DNA of 64,000 nt from Streptomyces avermitilis MA-4680 = NBRC 14893 (GTDB taxonomy: Bacteria > Actinomycetota > Actinomycetes > Streptomycetales > Streptomycetaceae): NCBI RefSeq assembly GCF_000009765.2, contig NC_003155.5:8866001-8930000 (forward strand). Direction: 5' to 3'. Shown in pieces: positions 1 through 8,560 of this stretch (within the stretch, counting starts at the first letter, position 1; the number at the start of each line of letters is the position of its first letter). A program made the position numbers and the translations under genes. The notes under the pieces were generated by a model. That model did not search any database. It saw only the letters and a list, made by a program, of their open reading frames with translations, and was not told where the DNA came from.

Positions 1-588
1 GCGGCGTACGAACGGGCCGTGCAGAACGCGACGGCACTCGACCAGGTCGCCCGGCAGTACGCCTTCGACTTCACGGACCCGCGGCAGATCGCCGCGAGCA
101 TGCGCTACCGCGACTCCGCGATGGCGGCCAACGTGCTCTGGTGGCAGCGGCACACCGGCACCAAGGTGCTGCTGGCGGCGCACGACGCCCATGTCGGGTA
201 CCGGACGTACGATCCGGCCAACTACCCGAAGATGCAGGGCGCCTTTCTGCACGACCGCCTCGGCTCCGGGTACGTGAGCGTGGGCCTCACCTTCGACCGG
301 GGCTCGTTCAACGCCACCGGACAGGACGGCGCCATCCACCGCTGGACGCTGGGACCGGCCGGCCCCGGCACCAATGAGCGGACCCTCGACCGGGTCCGGT
401 ACCGCGACTACGTACTCGATCTGCGCCGGGTCGCCGCACCGGCGCGGGAGTGGCTGGACAGGGCCCGGCCCACCCGCAGCATCGGCACCGACTACCCGGA
501 CGGCCCGCACGACATCGCGCTCGCGTCCACCCACGACATACTCATCCACCTGCACCGGGTGGAGGCGGCGCGGCTGCGGGACCAATAG
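1..588 (+). CDS. Erythromycin esterase family protein, C-terminal part
   Basis: The open frame runs in from the left edge, so the start and most of the catalytic domain are missing; about 195 residues remain. The stretch WWQRHTGTKVLLAAHDAHVGY matches the conserved hydrophobic strand and histidine region of the erythromycin esterase / succinoglycan biosynthesis (EreA/EreB-like) superfamily, and the rest (FLHDRLGSGYVSVGLTF) fits the family C-terminus. Characterised members hydrolyse the macrolide lactone, but many chromosomal homologues have no known substrate, so resistance should not be assumed. It ends shortly before the convergent FBP-domain gene. Confidence 0.75.
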   Translation, partial: AAYERAVQNATALDQVARQYAFDFTDPRQIAASMRYRDSAMAANVLWWQRHTGTKVLLAAHDAHVGYRTYDPANYPKMQGAFLHDRLGSGYVSVGLTFDRGSFNATGQDGAIHRWTLGPAGPGTNERTLDRVRYRDYVLDLRRVAAPAREWLDRARPTRSIGTDYPDGPHDIALASTHDILIHLHRVEAARLRDQ

Positions 589-616
589 GGACCGACAAGC
601 CGCCCGCGCGTCGGCT

Positions 617-1105
617 CTACAGCTTGTCCAGGAAGGCGGACAGATTGCCCACCATCCGGGCGATCTGCTCCTCCACGGTGAGGCTCTCCTCGAAGCGCGT
701 CCCGGACTCCGGGACCTTCCTGCCGCGCACGTACAGGGAACAGGCGAGGTCGGCGCACATGTAGACGCCGACCGAGTTTCCCTCGCGCCCGGCCGCGCCC
801 GTCTTGCGAGCCGTCATCAGGGACACCCCGTTGCCCGGGTGGGTCGTCACACACAGCGAGCACATGCTGCGGTGCAGGAAGCCGCGTCGCGAGGACGGGA
901 AACGCAGTGTCACGCCGACCAGGCCGTCCGCGCGCTCGGTGACCAGATAGCTGCGATCGGGCGCCCCCGGATCCCGCCAGCCGAGGAAGTCCAGGTCGTC
1001 CCAGGGGCGTTCGTCCAGATCGCGGGGTATCGCCAGGCGCTTGGCCTCGCCCTTCGAGCAGTTGACGAAGGAGTCGCGGATGTCCTGCTCGGTGAGTGCT
1101 CTCAT
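617..1105 (-). CDS. FBP-domain (treble-clef zinc finger) protein
   Basis: 162 residues. The start MRALTEQDI lies just behind a GGAGAACCTCCCC-type Shine-Dalgarno region. The sequence resembles the actinobacterial family named after the C-terminal domain of fibronectin-binding protein: NCSKGEAKRLAIP near the N-terminus, then cysteines in SMCSLCVTTHPG and YMCADLACSLYVRG that could form a CxxC...CxxxxC zinc site (residues about 82-125). In elongation-factor-G-binding relatives this fold binds ribosome-associated EF-G; whether that applies here is inference. A perfect inverted repeat stands directly upstream and may be its operator. Confidence 0.75.
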   Translation of the reverse strand: MRALTEQDIRDSFVNCSKGEAKRLAIPRDLDERPWDDLDFLGWRDPGAPDRSYLVTERADGLVGVTLRFPSSRRGFLHRSMCSLCVTTHPGNGVSLMTARKTGAAGREGNSVGVYMCADLACSLYVRGRKVPESGTRFEESLTVEEQIARMVGNLSAFLDKL

Positions 1106-1130
1106 GGGGAGGTTCTCCTGGGGGTGCGGG

Positions 1131-1167
1131 CTTCGGCAAAACCTAGGGGTTCTAGGTTTTGCCGAAG
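1131..1167. repeat. Perfect 16-bp inverted repeat upstream of the FBP-domain gene
   Basis: CTTCGGCAAAACCTAG and its exact reverse complement are separated by five bases (GGGTT). The repeat starts 26 bases upstream of the FBP-domain start codon. No U-tract follows on either strand, which argues against a simple intrinsic terminator and for an operator or an RNA hairpin in the leader. Confidence 0.7.
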
Positions 1168-1218
1168 TTACCCAGTCGAAGGATGGAGATCCAATGGTTT
1201 TGAGTGCCGGGGCGCGCC

Positions 1219-1482
1219 TCAGTCCGTGACCGCCTCCGGTGGCCACACCCCGGAGCTGAGCACGCCCAGCGCGTAGGCGCGGGCGACCAGTTCCGTACGG
1301 TTCGCCGCGCTCCACCGCTCGGACAGCCGCCGCAGGTGACAGGTGACGCCGTCCGTCGTCAGTCCCGTCTCCCGGGCGGCTCGGGCCGCCCTGAACGAGC
1401 CGGCCGCCTGGCGTCCGCCGGTCTGCCGGGCCTGCCGCCCCGTCGCCCCCCCCACCGGCGCCCCGGTCGGGGGCGGGTGCAC
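1219..1482 (-). pseudogene. LuxR-type helix-turn-helix remnant
   Basis: An 87-codon frame opening with a GTG. Residues from about 36 to 80 (GLTTDGVTCHLRRLSERW then NRTELVARAYALGVL) match the recognition helix and last helix of a LuxR/GerE DNA-binding domain. The expected first half of the HTH and any N-terminal sensor domain are missing; residues 1-30 are low-complexity Gly/Ala/Arg. I read it as a degraded end of a larger regulator; a short functional protein is less likely. It is divergent from the ROK gene. Confidence 0.5.
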
Positions 1483-1510
1483 TTGGCGAACGCCTCTTAT
1501 GGCTTAATTT
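1483..1510 (+). promoter_or_regulatory. Candidate promoter of the ROK gene
   Basis: TTGGCG and TAATTT are spaced by 16 bases, with the second hexamer about 28 bases before the ATG. AT-rich for this genome and the only promoter-like stretch in the short intergenic gap. A strong GGAAGGGGG ribosome site follows. Confidence 0.4.
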
Positions 1511-1538
1511 AGGACGTGACAGGCCGGAAGGGGGCCAT

Positions 1539-2828
1539 ATGGCGGCGCGGAACGGGCGGACGGTGCGTGATCTGCGGCGGGGCAATCGCACCGCCGTGCT
1601 GCAACGGTTGTATTTCGAGGGCCCGATGAGCCGCTTCGAACTGGGGCCGGCCACCGGGCTGAGTTCCGGTTCCATCAGTAACGTGGTCGCCGAGCTGGTC
1701 GCCGACGGACTGGTCGAGGAGGCCGGCAGCGTCGACTCCGACGGTGGCCGCCCGCGCATCCTGCTGCGCGTCGCGCCCGGCAGCGGCCACATGATCGGCG
1801 TCGATGTCGGCGAGACCCGGGTACGTGTCGAGCTGTTCGACCTCACTCTCACCGAACTCGCCCGCACCGAAAGGCCGTTGGAGCGTGGGTGCTACGACGT
1901 CGAGGTCGTCGTCGGGCACATCCGCGACGGCGTCGACGAGGTGCTGACGGCCGCGGACATCGCGCCCGAACGGCTCCTCGGGGTCGGTGTCGGCGTCCCC
2001 GGCATCGTGGAACGCACGCCGGGGCAGGGCGCGGTCGTCCACGGCCAGACGATCGGCTGGAACGCCGTCCCCCTCGAATCCCTGCTCCGCTCCACCGGCC
2101 GCCTGCCGGACACCGTCCCGTACTTCACGGACAACGGGGCCAAGACCCTCGGCCAGGCCGAGATGTGGTTCGGCGCCGGACGCGGTGCCCGCAGCGCCGT
2201 CGTGGTGCTCTTCGGCTCCGGTGTCGGCGCCTGTCTCGTCACGGAGGAGGTGGACAGCGGCCGGGCGCTGGAGTGGGGCCACCTGACCGTACGGGTCAGG
2301 GGCCGCCGCTGCCGGTGCGGCGCCCTGGGCTGCCTGGAGGCGTACGCGGGTGCGGAAGCGCTGCTCGACCGCTGGCGGGAGGAGGGCGGACGCCCGCCGG
2401 AGCACACCGACGAGGAGACCGCGCTGACCGCGATGCTGGCCGCGGCCTACCCGCCCGGGGGCGCCGACCCCGACCCGGCCGCCCTCGCCGTCCTGGAGGA
2501 GACCGCGGAATACCTGGGCGCGGGTCTGTCCGACCTGATCAACCTCTTCCAGCCCGAGCGCATTCTCATCGGCGGCTGGGCGGGTCTCCAGCTCGGCTCC
2601 CGGTTCCTGCCCGCGGTGCGCCGGCACGCGACGTCGTACGCACTGCGTCACCCGGCCGAGCGCGTCTCCATCGACCTCGGCAGGCTCGGCCCCGACGCGG
2701 TCACGGCCGGCGCGGCCATCCTGCCGCTCGCCGACTTCTTCGCCCGGGGCGGGCGGCGCGCGGAGCCGGCGAGCGAGGGGCCGTCGCCCGCGTGGCGTAC
2801 GGCGCTGGAGGAGCGGCCGCCGCGCTGA
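1539..2828 (+). CDS. ROK-family transcriptional regulator
   Basis: 429 residues. An N-terminal winged helix (about 10-75; SRFELGPATGLSSGSISNVV) precedes a ROK/actin-like domain. That domain shows the sugar-kinase signature IGVDVGETRVRVELFD, the GVGVGVPGIVE strand and the zinc-binding CRCGALGCLEAYAG motif near residues 258-271. Such NagC/XylR-type proteins repress sugar-uptake or glycan-degradation genes and release DNA on binding a sugar. The target is not evident: the nearest carbohydrate gene is the GH16 glucanase about 4.4 kb away, and no transporter is adjacent. The ATG follows GGAAGGGGG. Confidence 0.88.
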   Translation: MAARNGRTVRDLRRGNRTAVLQRLYFEGPMSRFELGPATGLSSGSISNVVAELVADGLVEEAGSVDSDGGRPRILLRVAPGSGHMIGVDVGETRVRVELFDLTLTELARTERPLERGCYDVEVVVGHIRDGVDEVLTAADIAPERLLGVGVGVPGIVERTPGQGAVVHGQTIGWNAVPLESLLRSTGRLPDTVPYFTDNGAKTLGQAEMWFGAGRGARSAVVVLFGSGVGACLVTEEVDSGRALEWGHLTVRVRGRRCRCGALGCLEAYAGAEALLDRWREEGGRPPEHTDEETALTAMLAAAYPPGGADPDPAALAVLEETAEYLGAGLSDLINLFQPERILIGGWAGLQLGSRFLPAVRRHATSYALRHPAERVSIDLGRLGPDAVTAGAAILPLADFFARGGRRAEPASEGPSPAWRTALEERPPR

Positions 2829-3023
2829 GACCGGCGGGGCTCGGCGGACCGTTCACCTCGCTGTGTCGCTCTGTGCCTCGCTGCGCCGGGATCACGCGGT
2901 TGGCCTGCGGTTTCCGGGACGACGGGTGTTTCGGCTGCCGTGCCCGAGGTACTCGCGCGGCGCCCAGGGGGCCCCGCGAGCTCTGCGCGGGGTCCGCCGC
3001 CCTCCCGCAGAATGGAGCATGCC

Positions 3024-3275
3024 GTGACCGAGCACCGCCAAGAGGCTCCCGGCGAGAACGGTGACCCGATCCCGCGGGACCTGCCGGACCAGCAGGCCCG
3101 CGAGAGCGAGGATCCGTGGGACGCCGCCCCCGCAGGAAGCGGCAAGGACGACCTCGACGACGAGCCCGACCTCGACGTCCCCGACACGGACGAGGCGGGC
3201 ACGGGCCGGCAGGGCGCTCCGCACGCGGCCGCCGTGAACCCGGAGCACCCCGTGCCGGACGAGCCCGCCGACTGA
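3024..3275 (+). CDS. Small acidic hydrophilic protein
   Basis: 83 residues from a GTG six bases after GGAG; an ATG 12 bases earlier is less well placed. The protein is rich in Asp, Glu and Pro with no membrane segment and looks disordered (for example DDLDDEPDLDVPDTDEAG). I do not recognise a family; short acidic proteins of this type are common in Streptomyces. It may be cotranscribed with the smaller frame that follows. Confidence 0.5.
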   Translation: MTEHRQEAPGENGDPIPRDLPDQQARESEDPWDAAPAGSGKDDLDDEPDLDVPDTDEAGTGRQGAPHAAAVNPEHPVPDEPAD

Positions 3276-3293
3276 CCCGAACAGGGAGATCTC

Positions 3294-3500
3294 ATGGGCC
3301 TGACCGACCGGTTACGTGACTGGCCCGTCCGCAGCGGGAGCGAGTGGACGAGAGGGCGTTGGGCGGAGCCGGCCGGGCACCCGCCGTCGGTCGCGATGCG
3401 GGCACCCGTCGTCGGCCGCGAGGCGAGAGACGGGCGCTGGGAGAACGGGTGCGGTCGGGGGTGGCCGGGCAGTGGGGCGCCCTTGCCGGGGGAGTCGTGA
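3294..3500 (+). CDS. Possible small protein, unknown
   Basis: 68 codons beginning MGLTDRLRDWPVR behind a reasonable GGGAG site and 18 bases after the previous stop. The N-terminus looks like an amphipathic helix, but the rest has Gly/Arg composition typical of spurious frames. It may be a real short gene or the decayed start of a longer one. No family recognised. Confidence 0.25.
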   Translation: MGLTDRLRDWPVRSGSEWTRGRWAEPAGHPPSVAMRAPVVGREARDGRWENGCGRGWPGSGAPLPGES

Positions 3501-3570
3501 CGCCGGTGAGAACGGCGTGGCCGTTGGCCGGCCCGGCTTCGCGGCGTCGTCCCGGCCGCCCCGGCCCGCC

Positions 3571-4539
3571 TCAGGCGCGGGACGCGAACGCGTTCACTCC
3601 GGTGAGTTCCGCCGAGAGGTCCCACAGGCGGGCCGCCTGCTCCGGGTCGGTCGCCCAGTCCTTCACGCCGCCCCGCTCGCCGTCCGCGGACGCCGGCTCG
3701 GCGATGTCGCAGTCCTCGCAGTACACCCCGCCCATGCCCGCCAGCTGCGGAGAGGTCGCCGCCCACACCTGGGTGGCCGCGCCTTGCTCGGGCGTCTTGA
3801 AGGCGTCGGGGTGCACGAGGTCGCCGTTCTCGTCGATCCACCCCCGCTCGACCATCTCCTCCTTCGCGAGATGACGCTGCAACGGGGTGAGGATGCCACC
3901 GGGGTGCAGGGAGAAGGCCCGTACGCCGGACTCCCGGCCGAGCCTGTCGAGGTGCACGGCGAACAGCACGTTCGCGGTCTTGGCCTGCCCGTACGCCTCC
4001 CACTTGTCGTAGTCGTGCGTCCAGTGCACGTCGTCCCAGCGGATCCCCGAGAGGTGGTGGCCCCCGGACGACACGGAGACGACACGCGCCCCGCCCGGCT
4101 CGACAGCCGGCCACAGACGGTTGACGAGCGCGAAATGGCCCAGGTGATTGGTGGCGAACTGGGCCTCCCAGCCGGGCCCGACCCGGGTCTCCGGGCAGGC
4201 CATGATCCCGGCGTTGTTGATCACGATGTCGATCGTGCGGCCCGAGGCGAGGAACCGTTCGGCGAAGCCCCGCACACTCTCGAGGTCCCCGAGATCGAGC
4301 TCGTCCACCTCCACCCCGTCGATGCCCGCCACCGCCTCCCGGGCGACGTCGGGGCGTCGTGCGGGGACGACGACCCGGGCGCCCGCCCCGGTGAGCGCGC
4401 GTGTGGTTTCCAGGCCGAGCCCGGAGTACCCGCCCGTCACGATCGCGAGCTGTCCGGAGAGGTCGATGCCGTGAAGTACGTCGACCGCGGTGCTCGTGGC
4501 ACCGAAACCCGAGCCGATCTTGTGCTGTGCAGTGTTCAT
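3571..4539 (-). CDS. Short-chain dehydrogenase/reductase (SDR)
   Basis: 322 residues. The Rossmann glycine motif TGGYSGLG (about 35-42) is near the N-terminus, with NNAG later, the catalytic serine in SVSSGGH, and YGQAK giving the Tyr-x3-Lys pair. The length and layout resemble the retinol-dehydrogenase/WW-oxidoreductase-like branch that oxidises or reduces small alcohols and ketones with NAD(P)H. The start MNTAQHK was chosen over an upstream extension because a promoter-like TAGCGT lies seven bases before it and no Shine-Dalgarno is visible, suggesting a leaderless mRNA. Confidence 0.88.
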   Translation of the reverse strand: MNTAQHKIGSGFGATSTAVDVLHGIDLSGQLAIVTGGYSGLGLETTRALTGAGARVVVPARRPDVAREAVAGIDGVEVDELDLGDLESVRGFAERFLASGRTIDIVINNAGIMACPETRVGPGWEAQFATNHLGHFALVNRLWPAVEPGGARVVSVSSGGHHLSGIRWDDVHWTHDYDKWEAYGQAKTANVLFAVHLDRLGRESGVRAFSLHPGGILTPLQRHLAKEEMVERGWIDENGDLVHPDAFKTPEQGAATQVWAATSPQLAGMGGVYCEDCDIAEPASADGERGGVKDWATDPEQAARLWDLSAELTGVNAFASRA

Positions 4540-4546
4540 GGGACGC

Positions 4547-4577
4547 ACGCTACGAATTGGAGAGCACTCGAAGTCAA
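4547..4577 (-). promoter_or_regulatory. Candidate leaderless promoter of the SDR gene
   Basis: On the minus strand TTGACT and TAGCGT are separated by 19 bases. The -10 hexamer ends seven bases before the ATG, so transcription would begin at or next to the start codon. Confidence 0.45.
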
Positions 4578-4601
4578 GTGGACCTCGCCGGGCAAAGAAG
4601 A

Positions 4602-4634
4602 GCCCCGACCGGATGGGGGAATCACGGTCGGGGC
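4602..4634 (-). terminator. Hairpin terminator candidate after the PHP-HAD pair
   Basis: A 10-bp perfect stem (GCCCCGACCG and complement) with a 13-base loop. On the minus strand it is followed by the pyrimidine run TCTTCTTTG. It sits between the end of the HAD gene and the SDR start, and would stop transcripts from the HAD side. Confidence 0.5.
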
Positions 4635-4729
4635 GGTCTGTGGTGGGTGCGCGGGGCGGTCGCCTCTCGGTGGACGGCTCCACAGGGCTTCAGCCGAACG
4701 ATCGTCCCTGTGAGCACTAGGTGAGGCCC

Positions 4730-4824
4730 GGGGACACTGTCCCCTCCACACCCACAGTTTGTTCAAAGAAAAACTACCGGAGGGTGTTCCCCCACGTCGA
4801 CGCAGGTGGGGTGACGTGCGTCAC
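4730..4824. repeat. Cluster of short palindromes between HAD and SDR genes
   Basis: GGGGACACTGTCCCC (4730-4744) and GTGACGTGCGTCAC (4811-4824) are perfect palindromes. Between them CCCCAC and GTGGGG can pair. They are candidate regulator sites or RNA structures downstream of the HAD gene; none matches a site I know. Confidence 0.4.
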
Positions 4825-4854
4825 GCCGCTCGGGACGGTCCATGCCACGGCGCC

Positions 4855-5520
4855 TCACGCCTTCGGCGCCAGCGCGCTGTCCGGCAGTAGCGCGAGCAGA
4901 TGCTCCGGATCCCGGTAGATCGCGTCCGCCCCCGCCTCCACCAGATCCGCCCGCGGGATGCCCCCGCACAGGACGCCCACGCAGGTCACCCCGGCCCGGC
5001 TGCCCGCGCGCATGTCCCAGACCGTGTCGCCGACGAACACCGCGTGCTCGGGCGGGATGCCGACCAGGCCCAGCGCGTGCTCGACGGGCTCGGGCGCGGG
5101 CTTGCCGGCGGACACGTCGTCGGCGCTCGCCGTGGCCTTGATGGCGTCGTCCGCGTCGATCGCCCGGCGCAGCGCGGACAGTTCGGAGCCGCCCGCCGAG
5201 GTGGCGAGCACGACCGTCCAGCCGTCGTCGTCCAGCCGCTTCAGCAGCCGCCCGGCGTCCTTCAGCGGGTGCAGCCGGTCGAAGTACGTTCCGTACAGGG
5301 TCTTGTGGGCGGCGCTCAGCGCGTCGACCTCGTCCTGGTCCCGGTCCTCCCCCAGGAGATGGGCGATGAGGTCCTGGGAGCCCAGGCCCACCGACCGGTG
5401 GATGTCGTGCATCGGCACCTGGTGACCCGCCTGCCGGAAGGCCTCCCACCACGTCGTGACATGCAGATGGTTCGTGTCGACGAGAGTGCCGTCGACGTCG
5501 AACACGGCGGCGCGTTCCAT
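4855..5520 (-). CDS. HAD-superfamily phosphatase
   Basis: 221 residues with the HAD motifs in order: FDVDGTLVDT (nucleophile Asp and acid/base Asp, near 7-16), the Thr/Ser motif in VVLATSAGG, Lys in SAGKPAPEP and FVGDTVWD for the metal-binding acids. The helical cap between motifs I and II fits phosphoglycolate-phosphatase/beta-phosphoglucomutase relatives that dephosphorylate small phosphorylated metabolites. The start is well supported by AGGAGGAGAGGA upstream. It follows the PHP gene by about 40 bases on the same strand and may share its transcript. Confidence 0.85.
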   Translation of the reverse strand: MERAAVFDVDGTLVDTNHLHVTTWWEAFRQAGHQVPMHDIHRSVGLGSQDLIAHLLGEDRDQDEVDALSAAHKTLYGTYFDRLHPLKDAGRLLKRLDDDGWTVVLATSAGGSELSALRRAIDADDAIKATASADDVSAGKPAPEPVEHALGLVGIPPEHAVFVGDTVWDMRAGSRAGVTCVGVLCGGIPRADLVEAGADAIYRDPEHLLALLPDSALAPKA

Positions 5521-5560
5521 GAGCTGTCCTCTCCTCCTCCTACGCCGTACGAGTACCACG

Positions 5561-6598
5561 TCAGACGGGGTCCACGCCCGCCGGTGTCTCCCGGTCGCGG
5601 GCCCAGGCGAGCAGTTCCTCCATGGTCCAGGTGGTGATCACCCGCTCGGCGGGCACCCCGCACTCCTCGGCCCGGGCGCAGCCGTGGATCTGCCAGTCGA
5701 GCTGGCCGGGCGCGTGTGCGTCGGTGTCCACGGAGAACAGGACACCCGCCGCGACCGCACGGCGCAGCAGGCGCCGCGGCGGGTCGAGCCGCTCGGGCCG
5801 GCTGTTGATCTCCACAGCGGTGCCGGACTCCGCACAGGCGGCGAACACCTCGTCCGCGTCGAACTCCGACTCGGGCCGTCCGCGCCCGGTCAGCAGCCGT
5901 CCCGTGCAGTGCCCGAGGACGTCCGACAGCGGGTCGCGTACGGCGGCGACCATACGGCGGGTCATCGACCGTGCGTCCATGCGCAGCTTGGAGTGCACGG
6001 ACACCACGACCACGTCGAGCCGGGCCAGCAGCTCGGGCTCCTGGTCGAGCGACCCGTCGTCGAGGATGTCGCACTCGATGCCGGTGAGCAGCCGGAACGG
6101 AGCCCAGCGTTCGTTGAGCGTGGCGACCACCGCCAGCTGCTCGCGCAGTCGCTCCGGAGACAGGCCCCGGGCCACCGTCAGCCGCGGCGAGTGGTCGGTG
6201 AGCACCGCCCACTCGTGCCCGAGCCGCGCCGCGGTCCGCCCCATGTCCTCGATCGGGCTTCCGCCGTCCGACCAGTCGGAGTGCAGATGGCAGTCGCCGC
6301 GCAGCAGCGCCCGCAGCTCCTCGCCGCCCTGCGCGAGCGGCGCACCGGCCTCCCGCTCCAGCTTCTCCAGATAGCCGGGCACCTGCCCGGCCAGCGCCTC
6401 CCGCACCACCTGCGCCGTCTTCGGGCCGATGCCCTTCAAGGACTCCAGCGACCCGGTGCGGACCAGCTCGGCCACCTCGTCCGCGGGCCGTGCGGCCAGT
6501 ACGGCGGCGGCGGTGCGGAACGCGCGGACACGGTAGGTGGGAGCCTGACCCCGCTCCAGCAGGAACGCGATCCGGTCCAAGGCCTCCAGGGGGTCCAT
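5561..6598 (-). CDS. PHP-domain protein with PolX-like helix-hairpin-helix N-terminus
   Basis: 345 residues, start directly after GGAGG. Residues 1-95 resemble the 8-kDa/HhH region of family X polymerases (SLESLKGIGPKTAQVVREAL). From about residue 100 a PHP domain follows with DCHLHSDWSDGG, LTDHSPRL, SVHSK and DTDAH as metal-binding positions. In bacterial PolX the palm/fingers nucleotidyltransferase lies between these two parts; here it is absent, leaving a DNA-binding module fused to a probable phosphoesterase or nuclease. Role in DNA repair is inference. Probably cotranscribed with the HAD gene. Confidence 0.85.
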   Translation of the reverse strand: MDPLEALDRIAFLLERGQAPTYRVRAFRTAAAVLAARPADEVAELVRTGSLESLKGIGPKTAQVVREALAGQVPGYLEKLEREAGAPLAQGGEELRALLRGDCHLHSDWSDGGSPIEDMGRTAARLGHEWAVLTDHSPRLTVARGLSPERLREQLAVVATLNERWAPFRLLTGIECDILDDGSLDQEPELLARLDVVVVSVHSKLRMDARSMTRRMVAAVRDPLSDVLGHCTGRLLTGRGRPESEFDADEVFAACAESGTAVEINSRPERLDPPRRLLRRAVAAGVLFSVDTDAHAPGQLDWQIHGCARAEECGVPAERVITTWTMEELLAWARDRETPAGVDPV

Positions 6599-6816
6599 GA
6601 CCACCTCCTCCGGCCTTCCAGACTTGCCCAGACGCGGCATGTCCGCACAACGGGAGCGGCGGGCCCGTCCGTACGATCGCGGAACGCCGACGCCGACCGC
6701 CGCACCCTGCTCACCCGGCTGGACGAACCCGGCGACGGCGGTCGCCCGCCCGCACGCCGGGCCGGGGCGGCGGCGGTCCTCGAACCGCTTCGGCGGCTCA
6801 CCCACGCGAACCGCTC

Positions 6817-6822
6817 TACGCT
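6817..6822 (+). promoter_or_regulatory. -10 element for a leaderless start
   Basis: TACGCT fits TAnnnT and ends exactly six bases before the ATG of the next gene. No Shine-Dalgarno is present. The -35 region is not clear. Confidence 0.4.
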
Positions 6823-6828
6823 CGAGAC

Positions 6829-7065
6829 ATGACCGAAATCGCATGCCCCTACGTCACCCACCCGCGGATCATGGTGCTCGGGGTACAGCCGGGCAAGCCG
6901 CCGTTCCGGATCGTGGAGATCGACGGTGAAGTGGTCGCCGAGGCGAGAGCGATCACCGACGTCCTGACGGTCGCGGCGGAGGCCGGCATCACGGTCCACG
7001 ACCTCGACGACCCGGACGTGGTCCGCTGGGTCGGCGGCGACAAACACCACTGGACGCTGCGCTAG
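6829..7065 (+). CDS. Conserved small protein, unknown function
   Basis: 78 residues with a plausible globular composition (IMVLGVQPGKPPFRIVEI; no membrane segment or signal). It looks like the short conserved Streptomyces proteins often found alone; I do not recognise a named domain. The start is favoured because TACGCT lies six bases before the ATG and no ribosome site is present, indicating leaderless expression. It is divergent from the PHP gene. Confidence 0.6.
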   Translation: MTEIACPYVTHPRIMVLGVQPGKPPFRIVEIDGEVVAEARAITDVLTVAAEAGITVHDLDDPDVVRWVGGDKHHWTLR

Positions 7066-7223
7066 GGCCTGTCGGCTCCGGCCGGCTCCCGCGCGTCGTC
7101 GCGTCGCCCTCGTGGTGGTGGAACACGCGGTGAGCCCGGCCGGCACCGACGCCGGCCGGGCTCACCGCTCGCCTGCCCGGCGGTCTGCTCTCTATGGCTC
7201 GCTGTGGCCGGGGCGAGGCTTGT

Positions 7224-8486
7224 TCAGCCGACCTTCCACTTCTGGTTCGCCGCGCCCGAGCAGGACCAGATCTGCAGCCGGGTGCCGTTGGCCGAGTTGT
7301 TGCCGGTCACGTCGAGGCACTTGTTGGCCTGCGGGTTGACGATGTCGCCGGCCGCGGTGACCACCCATTTCTGGTTGGCGCTGCCACCGCAGTCCCACAG
7401 CTGGACGGTGGAGCCGTCCGCCGTGCCGTTCTCCGTGACGTCGAGGCACTTGCCCAGCGCGCGGAGCGTGCCGTCGGAGGCCACCGTCCACTTCTGGGCG
7501 GTGGTGCCGTTGCAGTCGTAGAGCTGGACGGGGGCGCCGTTGGCCGAGCTCGAACCGGCCACGTCCACGCACTTGCCGGCCAGTCCGGTGATGGGCGCGC
7601 CGCTTGAGCTGTCGCCGGTCGTCACCTTCACGTCGTCCACCACGAGCTGCTGCGGGAAGGCCGTGGAGCTGTTCGGATCGCCGGGCCAGTAGCCGCCGAC
7701 CGCGAGGTTGAGGATCAGGAAGAACGGCTTGTTGAACGCCCAGGTCTTGCCGCCCAGGTCGGCGGGCGTGCGCCGCTGGTAGACGGTGCCGTCCACCGAC
7801 CAGGTGATGGAGTCGGGCGCCCAGTCCACGGCGAATGTGTGGAAGGCGTCCGCGAAGGCCTGGCCCCCGGGCAGCGAGTACGCGGCACCGATGCCGCCCG
7901 TGCCGGAGTAACCGGGACCGTGGATGGTGCCGTGGATGGTGGAGGGCTCGAAGCCGACGTTCTCCATGACATCGATCTCGCCCGAGTTCGGCCAGCCGAC
8001 CTGTCCGATGTCAGTGCCGAGCATCCAGAACGCGGGCCACATGCCCTGCCCGCGCGGTATCTTCATCCGCGCCTCGACCCGACCGTACGCGGCCGAGAAC
8101 TTCCCCGAGGTGTTCAGGCGGGCCGAGGTGTACTCACAACGGCCGTACCAGCACTGGTAGTTGCCGGGATTGTCCTTGCGGGCCGTGATGACCAGATGGC
8201 CCTGGCCGTCCAGGGCCGCGTTGTTGTTGCCGGAGGTGTAGTACTGCCTTTCGTGATTGTTGACGTTGTCGCCGGTCTCGACCTGCCATTTCGAGGAGTC
8301 GACGGCCGAACCGGCGGCCCCGTCGAACGTGTCCGAGAAGGTGGCCGCGGCAGCGGCCACCTTCTCGGACGAGGCCGCCTTGGGGGCGGCGTCGGCTGCA
8401 TCGGCGGGACCGATCGCGGCGGAGGCGATGAGCGCCGCGGAGAGTGCGGCGAACAGACATCGGCGGAGCAGGCGTGGGGAGTCCAC
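7224..8486 (-). CDS. Secreted GH16 glucanase with ricin-type lectin domain
   Basis: 420 residues. A Sec-type signal covers residues 1-30 (RR, hydrophobic core, AADA). The GH16 catalytic domain (about 48-290) has the signature GEIDVMENV, with Glu170 as nucleophile, Asp172 and Glu175 as acid/base, typical of laminarinase-type endo-beta-1,3-glucanases. A short Ser-rich linker leads to a ricin B-type trefoil (CBM13, about 297-420) with three CVDV/CLDV...QKW repeats that would bind glycan. GTG start behind AAGGGAGAG. Predicted role: extracellular breakdown of fungal or plant beta-glucans. A strong-looking promoter is upstream. Confidence 0.92.
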   Translation of the reverse strand: MDSPRLLRRCLFAALSAALIASAAIGPADAADAAPKAASSEKVAAAAATFSDTFDGAAGSAVDSSKWQVETGDNVNNHERQYYTSGNNNAALDGQGHLVITARKDNPGNYQCWYGRCEYTSARLNTSGKFSAAYGRVEARMKIPRGQGMWPAFWMLGTDIGQVGWPNSGEIDVMENVGFEPSTIHGTIHGPGYSGTGGIGAAYSLPGGQAFADAFHTFAVDWAPDSITWSVDGTVYQRRTPADLGGKTWAFNKPFFLILNLAVGGYWPGDPNSSTAFPQQLVVDDVKVTTGDSSSGAPITGLAGKCVDVAGSSSANGAPVQLYDCNGTTAQKWTVASDGTLRALGKCLDVTENGTADGSTVQLWDCGGSANQKWVVTAAGDIVNPQANKCLDVTGNNSANGTRLQIWSCSGAANQKWKVG

Positions 8487-8560
8487 GACTCTCCCTTCTG
8501 TACGGCTGCCCGGGGGACGGGTGTGCCGACTGGGGTGGGGGGTGCATGCTTCGCCTCTTG

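Noticed and set aside
1131..1167. Inverted repeat considered as an intrinsic terminator
   Set aside because: No U-tract on either strand, and placed directly ahead of a gene start; operator or leader hairpin fits better.
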